This document shows, piece by piece, positions 16,289 to 25,578 of a DNA stretch of 64,000 nt. The translations under genes were made by a program, and so were the position numbers. The notes below the pieces were generated by a model, which saw only the letters and a program-made list of their open reading frames with translations, was not told the DNA's origin and did no database searches. Source of the stretch: an uncultured Bacteroidales bacterium (GTDB taxonomy: Bacteria; Bacteroidota; Bacteroidia; Bacteroidales; Muribaculaceae); contig CADAZN010000007.1 of the NCBI GenBank assembly GCA_902792435.1, positions 62,001 to 126,000 on the forward strand. The letters are read 5' to 3'. Every line of letters starts with the position of its first letter. Positions within the stretch are counted from its first letter, which is position 1.

Positions 16289-18688
16289 TCAACTGCTACC
16301 CAAAATAAAGTCATATACAGCAGTTATGTCGGCTGCTGTGATGTTGCCGTCGCCGTTCTGGTCACCATTGACTAGATGAGTTGTGGAATTGTTGAGCAAA
16401 AAGTCGTAGAGAGCTGTCACGTCGGCGGCAGTGATGACGCCATCGCCATTCACGTCGCCAGGAATCACCTGATGAAGTGGCGCATTGCGGTAGATTACCT
16501 CAAGTCCTGGAATTAGCATAGTGTATTGAGTTCCCGTGGTGGATTTCCCCATCGTGACCTGGATATAGGTGAGCAGGATGGGATAGTTGCTCATGTCGTC
16601 GGCGTCAATCCACTGGTCTATAGGTAAGTCGATTGTGGTCTCGACATTGGCAGGTACTGCCTCGGGGGTGACAGCCTGATAGCTGATTTTTCCACCCTTT
16701 GGACGCAAGGCGAAAGTGATGCCAGTGACGGGAGCCTCACATGGATTGATGCGCACTCGCAGAGTGTCGGGAAGGCTCCACAGCGTTATGTCTTTGTTCA
16801 TTCGCAGGTAGTTGGTGCGACCGCTAGAGCCAGTGTAAGTAACTTTTATTCCGTTGTCAAGTGGCTCGGTAACCACATTCTTGCCACCGCTCATTGAGAA
16901 ACTCCAGGTGCTCAAGTCCATCTCAGGGTCGAGGGGATAGACGCGCTGAACTGGCTTTTGAACAAATACTCTCATAGTCACCGACTGGTCGTCGATTACA
17001 CCTGTGACAGTAGCCTCACCATCGCGCACCCCTTGCAACTCGCCAGTGTTGGAGTCGATGACGACGATGCTCTCGTCGCTGCTGCTCCAAGTTAAAGCCT
17101 CAGGATCAAGAGGCATCATGTTCTCGCCAACTTGACTTTGAAGGTCGACGCGATAAGTGCGATAAGTGTCGGTTATGATTGAGTCGTTCTTCAACTCAAT
17201 GGCATCGCCGCTGCCAATGATGGTGAGTGGTGCGCTCACGCTGATGTCGCCCAGTGTGCCTGTGAGCATCGCTGTGCCGCTGCCTGTGGCAAAGATGGTG
17301 TTGCCGTCGCGTATTGTTCCCAACGACTCATCGCACGACAACTGCACGCCTTGAACATCGGTGTCGATGAGCATGCCATACTGGTTGTAGCCGTAGAAAC
17401 GAGGAGTATAAACGCCAAATTTGGGTACCTTTAGACTAAAATCTACAAATCGCAGCTCGGCAATAACGTCGTCGTCGGGAGCGTTGCTCACAACGAAGAG
17501 TCCGTTGCCATCGGCACGCTCGGTGCCGTCGCTGGGCTTGTTGCGAATGCCTAGCGCACTTGTGTAGAGAGTTGAAGAACCTCCACCATCCACATTCATG
17601 GCATCGGTGGCACCGGCATAGCGCATGATGTCGGCAAGCACGGTGGTTCTAACGCCATCGCTGATGAGCGAACGGCCGTCGACCACAAGAAAATAGACCT
17701 TGTTTCCACCATCGCTGTAGCCCACTGCCGAGCGAGGATGCAGCTGACTGGCGTCGCCACGTTCGCTCTCGGTGTCAAGCACCACGCCGTCGCCTAGAAT
17801 TTTGGGATTGCCCGATATCACCTGCTCGGGCTCAACGCTCAGGTCGCCAAATGTCCATGTTGGAGAGATGGTGATGGTGTCGCCTATCTGCAAGGTGTTG
17901 ACCACTGTAGCTGCCGAGCCACGGCCTCGAATCACATACTTTCCTGCCGGTATGGTCATGTCGCCGGCTGTGCTAGTGTCGCTCTCAACCAACATCTTGT
18001 AAGGGCGGGCGCTTTCAAACTTCTCGCCCTCGGCAAGGCGCGCCACAAGCTCTGTGCCGCTGTTGGTCTGGTCGGTGCTGCCATAGTAGCGGTCGGTGTA
18101 AATTACTATCTTGTTGTTGCATTCACTCGAGTAGGTGTTAACACCACCAAGTGCGGCAGTTTGCCCCGATGGAGTGGTTAGCGTGCCGCCAAAGACAAAT
18201 GGGTTGACATAGATGCCCTCATCCTTGTCGACGATGAAATTCTTGTAGAGCGCGGCATTGTTGCGAGCGCGGTAAATCTCGCCGTCAACCACCGTAGCCC
18301 CCACTGGCGTGCCAACTATTGAAACGCCACGGCCTGTGGTGCCGCTGGTGTTGAAGAAGTCGGCGTTGATACCGGCAAAGTAGCGCCTGCCGGGCTCGCT
18401 CTTGCGCTCGGCCATCGCCGAGACTTTTTCGTTGCCGGCAAGCTTGTCGGTGGCACACACCCCCGACAGCGATAGCCATGGGTTGCTCATGTCGATGGTG
18501 CAATAGAACACACGCAATTTTCCTGTCTCGTTGTGAAACCATAGCGAGGTTTGCGTGGTGCCTGGCCCCACCTGGTTGTGGAACAAGGTGTCGACTTGAT
18601 ACTCCACCCCACGCAACGTCCAAGTGTCGCTTGCCGAAGCACAGATTGCCAAGATGGCAAACAATGCAAACAAACTGATTTTCTTCAT
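16289..18688 (-). CDS. Secreted phosphodiester glycosidase (NAGPA) family protein with Big-like domain and dockerin-like pair
   Basis: A 799-residue exported protein. Signal peptide 1-19 (MKKISLFALFAILAICASA). Residues about 60-390 match the NAGPA family, which includes the enzyme that uncovers mannose-6-phosphate by removing GlcNAc from a phosphodiester: seen are YFAGINADFFNTSG, RSAVGYSDGGNKVYFLVVDG and the signature MNVDGGGSSTLY. Then a bacterial Ig-like (Big_2) stretch about 500-580 (LTWSSSDESIVVIDSNTGEL), a beta-sandwich region, and a C-terminal dockerin-like pair (PGDVNGDGVITAADVTALY, NGDQNGDGNITAADITAVY). The substrate in bacteria is unknown; phosphodiester-linked sugars on glycans or cell-wall polymers are plausible. 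Upstream neighbour lies 50 bp away. Confidence 0.88.
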   Translation of the reverse strand: MKKISLFALFAILAICASASDTWTLRGVEYQVDTLFHNQVGPGTTQTSLWFHNETGKLRVFYCTIDMSNPWLSLSGVCATDKLAGNEKVSAMAERKSEPGRRYFAGINADFFNTSGTTGRGVSIVGTPVGATVVDGEIYRARNNAALYKNFIVDKDEGIYVNPFVFGGTLTTPSGQTAALGGVNTYSSECNNKIVIYTDRYYGSTDQTNSGTELVARLAEGEKFESARPYKMLVESDTSTAGDMTIPAGKYVIRGRGSAATVVNTLQIGDTITISPTWTFGDLSVEPEQVISGNPKILGDGVVLDTESERGDASQLHPRSAVGYSDGGNKVYFLVVDGRSLISDGVRTTVLADIMRYAGATDAMNVDGGGSSTLYTSALGIRNKPSDGTERADGNGLFVVSNAPDDDVIAELRFVDFSLKVPKFGVYTPRFYGYNQYGMLIDTDVQGVQLSCDESLGTIRDGNTIFATGSGTAMLTGTLGDISVSAPLTIIGSGDAIELKNDSIITDTYRTYRVDLQSQVGENMMPLDPEALTWSSSDESIVVIDSNTGELQGVRDGEATVTGVIDDQSVTMRVFVQKPVQRVYPLDPEMDLSTWSFSMSGGKNVVTEPLDNGIKVTYTGSSGRTNYLRMNKDITLWSLPDTLRVRINPCEAPVTGITFALRPKGGKISYQAVTPEAVPANVETTIDLPIDQWIDADDMSNYPILLTYIQVTMGKSTTGTQYTMLIPGLEVIYRNAPLHQVIPGDVNGDGVITAADVTALYDFLLNNSTTHLVNGDQNGDGNITAADITAVYDFILGSS

Positions 18689-18738
18689 GTTATCCCTAAA
18701 TATGATTATGCATTCTAATAAGCATTATGCATTGTGCA

Positions 18739-20166
18739 TTAATTTGAGCCTCCTAACAAGACGGAGTAGACGGCAGTGATGTCGGCAGCAGTGATGATGC
18801 CGTCGCCTGTTTGGTCGCCATTGACGATGTGCGACTCGTCGTTGTTGAGCAGGAAGTCGTAGAGGGCGGTGATGTCGGCAGCGGTGACCACGCCATCACC
18901 GTTCACGTCGCCAGGCACAGCCACAGGACCATCGGGCTCAACGCCTGCGCCAATCTTGTAAACTCCCATACCGTTGTAGGCCTTGAATGTGAGCAGAGTG
19001 ATTTCCTCGTTGCCTTTTTCATCGTAGCCTTTCTCGACGGCGATGCTGTGCACACGCAATCCACCATCGTTAATCTTGCCCACGCTGTCGGCAGGAAGTT
19101 GCCAGTATTTTGTCATTCCCTCGAGCATGTCGCCGTCGCCAAGCTCACACACGTTAATTTGGCAGCCATTGCCGTTGCCGTTCATGTCGCTACGGACATA
19201 GGTAAAGAAATGGCGGTCATCGAGCGTGAACTCGTTCATGCCGTTGGCGGTATAGCTTTTCTGCCTCAACTCTGCGGGGACATTCTCAAAGCTGTCGATT
19301 ACATCGCCGTCGACCGAGTAGAGCACAGGTCCCTCGTCGGATCCATCGATGTAGAAGTACTCCCCGCTGTAGCGTGTGTCCTCATCATTTCCAAGCAACA
19401 TTTTCACCACTGGTGCCATAGCAAATCCAACCCTGCTCTCGGGGTAGAAATTGGTGAAGTCCATATAGGGGTCGCCACTGAAGCCTCCCTCCCAGGTGTC
19501 GATGTCTCCACCTTGCTCGTTGTGCCAGCGATAGACTGTGGGCTTGCCAGGATTGTTGCTGTCGTGACCCACTGCCATGATGTTGCACTCGGCCTGCTCA
19601 AGCGTGAGGTCGCCAATGAGGTCAAGGTAATCGGTGCGATAAGGCACTTCGCCTTTGCTCATGTTGGTCACCAGAGTCATTTCGGCACTCTCGGTGTCGA
19701 CTTGATAGATGGGAATCTCGGTTGCCGCAGCGCTGGTCATGGGTGCCACCCAAATGTGCCCGAAGCTGTCGCAACCAATGCAGGTGTTGCCCAAGAACAC
19801 CCCGTAAGGATTGCCATTGAATGTGAGCTCCAAATCTTTGGTTGGCTCGCCGGTGAGAGCGTCAAAGCAGTGAATGACGCCCTGGAGGATGGTGTCGTTC
19901 TTGCCTGTTTCGGGATTGGGGATTATCACCTGCTTTTCCTGACTGCGCGACACATAGACGACGCCGCCCGTCATCGTGGCAGTGCGGGCATTGGTATGGC
20001 AGATGGGTGACGAAATGTAAGCATTGCCTGCATGCACACGGTCTAGCATCCACAGGTTTTTCACTCCTATGCCGTTCACTTTGGCATAGGTCTGGCCGTC
20101 GGTCACAGCCCAACTGCTCAAGGCGGACATAACAGCCACAATAGAAAGTAGTAATAATTTTTTCAT
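18739..20166 (-). CDS. Secreted propeller-like protein with dockerin-like pair (copy 1)
   Basis: A 475-residue exported protein of unknown function. Signal peptide about 1-20. The body consists of repeated strands of the form V-Y-x-x-x-(F/V)-D-A-L-T-G-E (GVIHCFDALTGEPTKDLELT, IPIYQVDTESAEMTLVTN, LYSVDGDVIDSFENV), suggesting a beta-propeller. It ends in a dockerin-like pair (PGDVNGDGVVTAADITALY, NGDQTGDGIITAADITAVY). It is clearly paralogous to the next gene upstream: shared blocks include VNGIGVKNLWMLDR / VNGIGMRNLWLLDR, RTDYLDL(I/V)GD(L/I)TLEQAECN, SGDPYMDF and DEDTRYSGE. No catalytic motif recognised; binding or scaffold role possible. Confidence 0.85.
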   Translation of the reverse strand: MKKLLLLSIVAVMSALSSWAVTDGQTYAKVNGIGVKNLWMLDRVHAGNAYISSPICHTNARTATMTGGVVYVSRSQEKQVIIPNPETGKNDTILQGVIHCFDALTGEPTKDLELTFNGNPYGVFLGNTCIGCDSFGHIWVAPMTSAAATEIPIYQVDTESAEMTLVTNMSKGEVPYRTDYLDLIGDLTLEQAECNIMAVGHDSNNPGKPTVYRWHNEQGGDIDTWEGGFSGDPYMDFTNFYPESRVGFAMAPVVKMLLGNDEDTRYSGEYFYIDGSDEGPVLYSVDGDVIDSFENVPAELRQKSYTANGMNEFTLDDRHFFTYVRSDMNGNGNGCQINVCELGDGDMLEGMTKYWQLPADSVGKINDGGLRVHSIAVEKGYDEKGNEEITLLTFKAYNGMGVYKIGAGVEPDGPVAVPGDVNGDGVVTAADITALYDFLLNNDESHIVNGDQTGDGIITAADITAVYSVLLGGSN

Positions 20167-20225
20167 GTTATTATAGTGATTAGGGATTAGTGATGAGTGA
20201 TTAAAACTAGGAACTATTTACACAA

Positions 20226-20257
20226 AGGGGGGGAGAATAACCAATCCTCCACCCCCT
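20226..20257 (-). terminator. Weak hairpin between the two propeller paralogs
   Basis: Imperfect G/C-rich stem (seven G at 20227-20233 against CTCCACCCCC) downstream of the minus-strand gene at 20291. The following T-run is poor, so read-through into the next gene is likely. Confidence 0.35.
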
Positions 20258-20290
20258 AAAAACTTTTATGTTATGAATAAAGAAAGTGCG

Positions 20291-21733
20291 TTATTCGCCA
20301 CCGAGCATGATGGTGTAGACAGCAGTGATGTCGGCTGCAGTGATGTTGCCGTCGCCCGACTGGTCGCCATTGACGATGTGTGACTCGTCGTTGTTGAGCA
20401 GGAAGTCATAGAGGGCGGTAATGTCGGCTGCAGTTACGGTGCCGTCGCCGTTCACGTCGCCAGGCACGCTTAGTGGAGTTGGATCATCGGGTGTTACACC
20501 TTCACCTACAATATAAACGCCCATGCCATTGTAGCACTTGTACTCAAACACGAGCACGGCTTCCTCGTCACCCTCTTCGGTGTAGTCGGTAACTACGGGA
20601 TGGATGCGCAGGCCGCTATCACTGGTTTGTCCTTGGCCGTCGGCAGGGAAGGTCCAGTAGCGTTGCATACCGCTGAACGACATGCCCTCGCCAAGCTCGC
20701 AAATGTTAACCTGGCATGAGTTGGGAGCGTCATACTGAGCAATAGAGTAAACAATGAAGTTGCGATCGCCGAGTTTGAACTCGCCAATGCCGTTAGTGCC
20801 AACCTTAGGCATCAACAGGCTGTCGGCTGCCATTTCCTCTTGAGAGAGGCTGCCGAATCCGTCAACGATGGTGCCATCGCTTGAGTAAAGGGTGGGCACT
20901 GTGGTGAAGCCGTCGATGTAGAAGTTCTCGCCGCTATAGCGGGTGTCTTCGTCCTCGCCAAGCACAAAGCGGCATGCGGGAGCATAACCCCATTGGGTTT
21001 GGCTCTCGGGATACATCTCCACGAAGTCCATATAGGGGTCACCGCTGAAGAAGCCTTCCCAGGTGTCGGGGTAGCCGCCCTGGTCGTTGTGCCAAGCATA
21101 AACGGTGGGCACTTGTGAGCCGGGAGTCATCACGTTACACTCGGCCTGCTCGAGGGTGATATCGCCCACAAGGTCGAGATAGTCGGTGCGGGCAATCACG
21201 TCGCCCTTGTCGAGATTGGCAACGAGGGTCAATTCGCCAGTCTCGGTGTTCAGTTGATACAGAGGCACCTCGGCGGTCTTCTCGCTGGTGTAGGGGGCAA
21301 CCCACACATGGCCAAAGTTGTCCTTGCCAATTGAGTTCACGCCAAGGAACGTTCCGTAGGGCTCGCCGTTGAGTGTCACATCGAGTGGAGCCATTTGCTC
21401 GCCAGTCATCGCGTCAAAGCGATAAATCACGGCACCCATGATGGTGTCGTTGCCGTTGGCGCCAGGAATAATGTATTGCTTCGCCTCGCTGCGTGCAACA
21501 TATACCACACCATCTTGCAGCACCGCTGTGCGCGCCTTGGTGTTACACCATTCAAAGTCGGTTTGAAGCTCATTAACGCCATAGTGGAAGCGGTCGAGCA
21601 GCCACAGGTTGCGCATGCCTATGCCGTTCACCTTTTCATAGCCGTTTGGGTCTTTTTTCAACAGATGGCCAGCAGCCCATGCGCTAGAGCAAGCCATTGC
21701 TACCAATGTTAGAACGAGTAATAATTTCTTCAT
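20291..21733 (-). CDS. Secreted propeller-like protein with dockerin-like pair (copy 2)
   Basis: A 480-residue exported protein, paralog of the gene at 18739. Signal peptide MKKLLLVLTLVAMACSSAWA. Internal strands such as AVIYRFDAMTGEQMAPLDVT and VPLYQLNTETGELTLVAN suggest a beta-propeller. The C-terminus has the dockerin-like pair (PGDVNGDGTVTAADITALY, NGDQSGDGNITAADITAVY). The block EFKLGDRNFIVYSIAQYD aligns with EFTLDDRHFFTYVRSDMN of copy 1. The Cys in the signal (ACSS) could look like a lipobox but is in a weak context. The pair probably arose by tandem duplication and may bind different ligands. Confidence 0.85.
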   Translation of the reverse strand: MKKLLLVLTLVAMACSSAWAAGHLLKKDPNGYEKVNGIGMRNLWLLDRFHYGVNELQTDFEWCNTKARTAVLQDGVVYVARSEAKQYIIPGANGNDTIMGAVIYRFDAMTGEQMAPLDVTLNGEPYGTFLGVNSIGKDNFGHVWVAPYTSEKTAEVPLYQLNTETGELTLVANLDKGDVIARTDYLDLVGDITLEQAECNVMTPGSQVPTVYAWHNDQGGYPDTWEGFFSGDPYMDFVEMYPESQTQWGYAPACRFVLGEDEDTRYSGENFYIDGFTTVPTLYSSDGTIVDGFGSLSQEEMAADSLLMPKVGTNGIGEFKLGDRNFIVYSIAQYDAPNSCQVNICELGEGMSFSGMQRYWTFPADGQGQTSDSGLRIHPVVTDYTEEGDEEAVLVFEYKCYNGMGVYIVGEGVTPDDPTPLSVPGDVNGDGTVTAADITALYDFLLNNDESHIVNGDQSGDGNITAADITAVYTIMLGGE

Positions 21734-21936
21734 GTTGTGAAATGTTTTGGATATTAGTATTGTGTTGATAAATAAATTCTTTACAACCTACAAAGAAAAT
21801 AAAAACCAAATTATTCACCAAATTTTTCTCACACTTTTTCGGTGAAATGTGACAAAATTACACATTATTCAAAATATAAGTGCCAAAATGTTATTAATTG
21901 GTTTCGGAATCACTTTGTACTATGGCATCTCATCAA

Positions 21937-21977
21937 TAACACAAGGCAGAACCTTGACAGTGGGCTGCCTTGTGTTA
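21937..21977 (-). terminator. Hairpin downstream of the GHL10-dockerin gene
   Basis: 13-bp perfect inverted repeat (21937-21949 with 21965-21977), loop 15 nt, 9 bp past the end of the minus-strand gene at 21986. No T-run follows, so it may be a processing or stalling hairpin rather than a classical terminator. The remainder of 21734-21985 shows no gene. Confidence 0.5.
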
Positions 21978-21985
21978 ATTGTGTG

Positions 21986-24900
21986 TCATTTTTTACCATG
22001 TTTTGCACGGTTTCCCAAGATGATGTTGTAGACAAAGGTGACATCAGAGCTGGTGATGTTCCCGTCGCCATTTTGGTCGCCATTGACGAGGCCTGTGGCG
22101 TCGTTGTTGAGCAGGTAACTGTAGAGCGCAGTCACGTCGGCTGCTGTCACTTCGCCGTCGCCGTTCACGTCGCCAGGCACCGCCACAGCCACTGTCACGG
22201 TGTATTTGGCGAGACCGTTGCCTGGCACATACATGTAGATGAACATCTCATTGCTCTTGTCGCCAGGCACAGCAACACAAGGGGTGCTCATCGTTGTGCT
22301 GTTCACCACTCCCATGCCATTCTTGGGCAACGTCCACAGTGGGGTAAATCCAGCAAAGTCTTGTCCGTCAGGATTTACTGCGAGCTTGAAGTTGTGCCCC
22401 TCGGCGGTTTGGTAGTCGCCGTTAGAATAGAGCATGAAGTAAGAATTTCCAAGTTTGAGCATGTCGAAGCCGTCGTTGGCTGTGCCTACGCTCATCAGCG
22501 CACTATTATTGGCAAAGCTATCGAGAATCTCGCCGTTGGTCATGCTGTAGCAAGTGGGCTCAATGCCCGAGCCATGCACTATCACGCGGTCGCTGTCAAG
22601 GGCCTTGATGCGTGGCGAGGTGCCTAAGTTGGCGGCACTGGTGGGATACATGGCATTGACGATGACCACTTTGGTTGCTGACACACTCCCTCCAGCGATT
22701 GTCCAGCGAATAATCTCATTACTGCGTGAAAGTGCGGCAAATACTTCAAAATTACCCGATGTTACATCGCCGAGCACGTCGATGTGGTCGATGCGACCCG
22801 ATGACTCGCTGGTCGAGAGGGTAGCACGATGTGTCACTGCTCCGTTGCTTGGATTCACGCTGTAAATCACGAGCGGAGTGTTGTTGATTTTGAGCAGCAT
22901 GTTGCTGATGAGCAGGTTTCCTGCATCGTCAACAAGCACGTTGTTGCAAGGGAAATAGTCGCCTTGCACCTCGGCTGGCAGCTCAAGATCGCGCAGCCAC
23001 TCGCCAGTCTTGGCGTTATACACACGCAAGTAACAGTCGGCATTTGACGCGTTCTTGCTGCGGCCTGTGAGGTAGACATTGTCGCCCAGCACCGCAAACG
23101 AGCGGTTGAACGTGCCGTAATTCTCTTGCTCGAAGTTATTATAATTGCTCTTCACCGAGCGAATCCAGTTGTTGGTAACCGACACGCCATCGATAGGTGC
23201 GTAAGTGTCGTTGTCAACGTCTATCTTGCGCACATAGCCGGGCTCGGTGGCGCCAGTGGTGATTTCGGTGATGGTGAACGTGCGGGTTTCGCTCACATTG
23301 TGGTCACAGCCAGCAGCGGTGGTGCTCACGCGCCAGTAATAGGTTCCTTCGCCTAGCAGCGCTATCACGCACTGCAATGTGAGATTTCCGTTCTCGCTTT
23401 GGAGATAGTTGCTGGTTTGCACAACATTGGTGAACACCGCGTCACTTGCCACTTCAAGTTTGTAGGTGTCGGCTCCCACATTGGCGACTACAAATTTGAA
23501 ATTGTCGTCAATCTCAGCGCCGTTCTCGGGATAAATCAAGGTGGCCTGTGGAGCAAGGTCGCGCTGTGCCGTCATGAACGAGGCTACATCGCTCACTTTG
23601 TCAAACTTGCCGGTCTCAATTGTTGTCACGCGCCAGTAATAGCGGGTTGCCGATGCAAATGTGCTCAGGTCGAGGGTGACGTGATTCTCGGCGATGCCAT
23701 TCTGGCTGATAAGCACGTTGTTGAATGCGTTGTCGCTGGCCACTTCAATTTTGAAGGTCGCGCCAGGAACCGCAGTCCATGAAAATTCTTGTGTCCACTG
23801 TGCCAATGCGTCGTTGATGGGCGACAGCAGTGTCACTTGTTGGGCCTCGCCAGCAGGGGCGTTAAGATAGGCAGGGGCATACTCGAAGTTATAGCCGTCA
23901 ACGCTTGTCACTGCAAACCAATAGCCAGTCAAGTATTCACTGGCGAGGGTCACACTGGTGTTGTAGGTCACGGCCACCAGGTAGTCGCTCTTGATGCCCT
24001 CAAACTGTTGGCTTGTGATAGTGCTCACGTCCACACTTGTTGGAATGGCATAAACGGCATATTTCACAAGTTCTCCATCAACGAAATCCCATGACAGAGT
24101 GTTGCCGTTTAGAGCAAGATTCTCGGGGGTGTCGAGGTTGTCTTTGGGTTTCCACTCTAATGCTGGTGGTAACGCCTTTTTGGGAAATATGGTCTGTACT
24201 AAATAGTTGCCCAAGCCAGTCATGCGTGGGCCATTGATGTAGCGCGATGAGTAGAAGTTGACGCCTGGAGCGTTGTTCTCGGTGTATTGACGGCTGAGTT
24301 GAACCTGTGCCACAATCTCTTGCCAGCTAGTGGTGGTGTTGCCGTCATTGTCCATGAAGTAGATGTTTTGGCTGGCATAGTGGTGACGGTTGAAATGCTT
24401 GGCAATGTAGCTCCACCATTGGGTCAGCGGGCCAAAGGGATTGGTCGAGTGGTTGCGCTTCCAGTAGAGCTGGGGCGAGATGTAGTCAATAGTGCCTTCC
24501 TCGAGCCATGCCAATGGGTCGCTGAAGAGCGAAGAGTACTGCCAGTCGCTGCCTGTGGGGCAAGGATTCACACCATGCTGCGATGCACTGGTCGAGGCAG
24601 TGCCTGCCACACCGGCGGGGCCTATCGCAAATCGCACCTGAGGCTTCACCATCTGAACCATGTTATACACGTCGGCAACCATTTGGTTTACCTGGGCGCG
24701 GCGCCAGTTGGCAAAGGTCATCGTGGTGCCGCTGTTGCGCCACAGCTGGTAGTCGGCGGCTGAGCTGTTGGTGGGTATGCCGCTAGGGTAGAAGTAGTCG
24801 TCGAAGATGATGCCGTCGATGTCGTAGTTCTCAATCATTTCGCGGCACACGTTCACGATGCGCTCACGCGAGGCGGGCAAGCCGGGATTAAGCACTGTGG

Positions 24901-25396
24901 TAGTGGTGCCACTGCTGTTGGTGTAGGTGAGCAGGATGCCCGAGTTCTGGAGTGCCTGGTCTTGAGCGGTGTTCCAGGTTGTTGGGCCGCCATTAGCATA
25001 GCGATAAGGATTGACCCATGCGTGACACTCGATACCGCGCTTGTGGCACTCCTCAACGGCAAACGCCAATGGATCCCAACCGGGGTTGGTACCACGTGTG
25101 CCAGTGAGGTAACTTGACCATGGCTCATAGCTCGACTGGTACATGGCGTCGCACATCGAGCGCACCTGAATGCACACTGCGTTCATATTTGTGTTTGCAA
25201 AGCCATCGAGATAGTCAATCAGTGACTGTTTTTGGCGTGCTATCACAGCTGCGCCGGTGCCGCGCTCGCTTGGCCAGTCAATATTAGAAACTGTGGCGAG
25301 CCATGCGGCGCGCATCTCGCGCTTTTGCTCCTCGGCCTTGATGCCTGGCAGCATCAGCACAAGGGCAATAATGATAAAGGTTATTTTTTTTGCCAT
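21986..25396 (-). CDS. GHL10 (glycosyl hydrolase-like 10) secreted protein with propeller-like half and dockerin-like pair
   Basis: About 1136 residues from the Met at 25396 (MAKKITFIIIALVLMLPGIKA, a good signal peptide); another ATG in frame lies at 25414. The N-terminal domain about 25-400 is GHL10/DUF187: REMRAAWLATVSNIDWPS, DGIIFDDYFYP and IDYISPQLYWKRNHS are family blocks. Then fibronectin-III-like modules about 415-720 (FSWTAVPGATFKIEVASD, ATRYYWRVTT, GTYYWRVSTT). Residues about 725-1070 form a propeller-like domain that parallels the two preceding paralogs (RIDHIDVLGDVTSGNFEVFA versus RTDYLDLIGDLTLEQAECN). C-terminal dockerin-like pair PGDVNGDGEVTAADVTALY and NGDQNGDGNITSSDVTFVY, followed by a basic tail RAKHGKK. 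Substrate unknown; GHL10 proteins are linked to peptidoglycan-type or other glycans in some bacteria. Confidence 0.88.
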   Translation of the reverse strand: MAKKITFIIIALVLMLPGIKAEEQKREMRAAWLATVSNIDWPSERGTGAAVIARQKQSLIDYLDGFANTNMNAVCIQVRSMCDAMYQSSYEPWSSYLTGTRGTNPGWDPLAFAVEECHKRGIECHAWVNPYRYANGGPTTWNTAQDQALQNSGILLTYTNSSGTTTTVLNPGLPASRERIVNVCREMIENYDIDGIIFDDYFYPSGIPTNSSAADYQLWRNSGTTMTFANWRRAQVNQMVADVYNMVQMVKPQVRFAIGPAGVAGTASTSASQHGVNPCPTGSDWQYSSLFSDPLAWLEEGTIDYISPQLYWKRNHSTNPFGPLTQWWSYIAKHFNRHHYASQNIYFMDNDGNTTTSWQEIVAQVQLSRQYTENNAPGVNFYSSRYINGPRMTGLGNYLVQTIFPKKALPPALEWKPKDNLDTPENLALNGNTLSWDFVDGELVKYAVYAIPTSVDVSTITSQQFEGIKSDYLVAVTYNTSVTLASEYLTGYWFAVTSVDGYNFEYAPAYLNAPAGEAQQVTLLSPINDALAQWTQEFSWTAVPGATFKIEVASDNAFNNVLISQNGIAENHVTLDLSTFASATRYYWRVTTIETGKFDKVSDVASFMTAQRDLAPQATLIYPENGAEIDDNFKFVVANVGADTYKLEVASDAVFTNVVQTSNYLQSENGNLTLQCVIALLGEGTYYWRVSTTAAGCDHNVSETRTFTITEITTGATEPGYVRKIDVDNDTYAPIDGVSVTNNWIRSVKSNYNNFEQENYGTFNRSFAVLGDNVYLTGRSKNASNADCYLRVYNAKTGEWLRDLELPAEVQGDYFPCNNVLVDDAGNLLISNMLLKINNTPLVIYSVNPSNGAVTHRATLSTSESSGRIDHIDVLGDVTSGNFEVFAALSRSNEIIRWTIAGGSVSATKVVIVNAMYPTSAANLGTSPRIKALDSDRVIVHGSGIEPTCYSMTNGEILDSFANNSALMSVGTANDGFDMLKLGNSYFMLYSNGDYQTAEGHNFKLAVNPDGQDFAGFTPLWTLPKNGMGVVNSTTMSTPCVAVPGDKSNEMFIYMYVPGNGLAKYTVTVAVAVPGDVNGDGEVTAADVTALYSYLLNNDATGLVNGDQNGDGNITSSDVTFVYNIILGNRAKHGKK

Positions 25397-25434
25397 TTTT
25401 CTTATGTTTATCAAGTTATTACGATTTTACCCCA

Positions 25435-25442
25435 CAAAGATA
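25435..25442 (-). promoter_or_regulatory. -7 box upstream of the GHL10 gene
   Basis: TATCTTTG on the minus strand, 38 nt before the start at 25396. No -33 TTTG at the expected spacing. As no equally good box precedes the two propeller paralogs, part of the cluster may be transcribed from here. Confidence 0.45.
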
Positions 25443-25515
25443 ATGCATAAACTCAAAAATATTTGTATATAACACTTAAAAAATATTAATGTCGTGATTT
25501 TTATCACGAGCGAGT

Positions 25516-25556
25516 AATAAAAATAGACCAATTAGCATTATCGACTAATTGGTCTA
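25516..25556 (-). terminator. Terminator after the 156-residue secreted protein
   Basis: 12-bp perfect stem (25524-25535 with 25545-25556) followed on the minus strand by ATTTTTATT. It ends the CHASE2 operon. Confidence 0.85.
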
Positions 25557-25578
25557 AATGGTTATAAGCAGTTCTTAC

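Noticed and set aside
18811-20010. 399-codon plus-strand open frame opposite the propeller-like gene
   Set aside because: Long, but antisense to a signal-peptide-bearing gene with a paralog next door; the antisense translation has no domain character and the length comes from codon bias.
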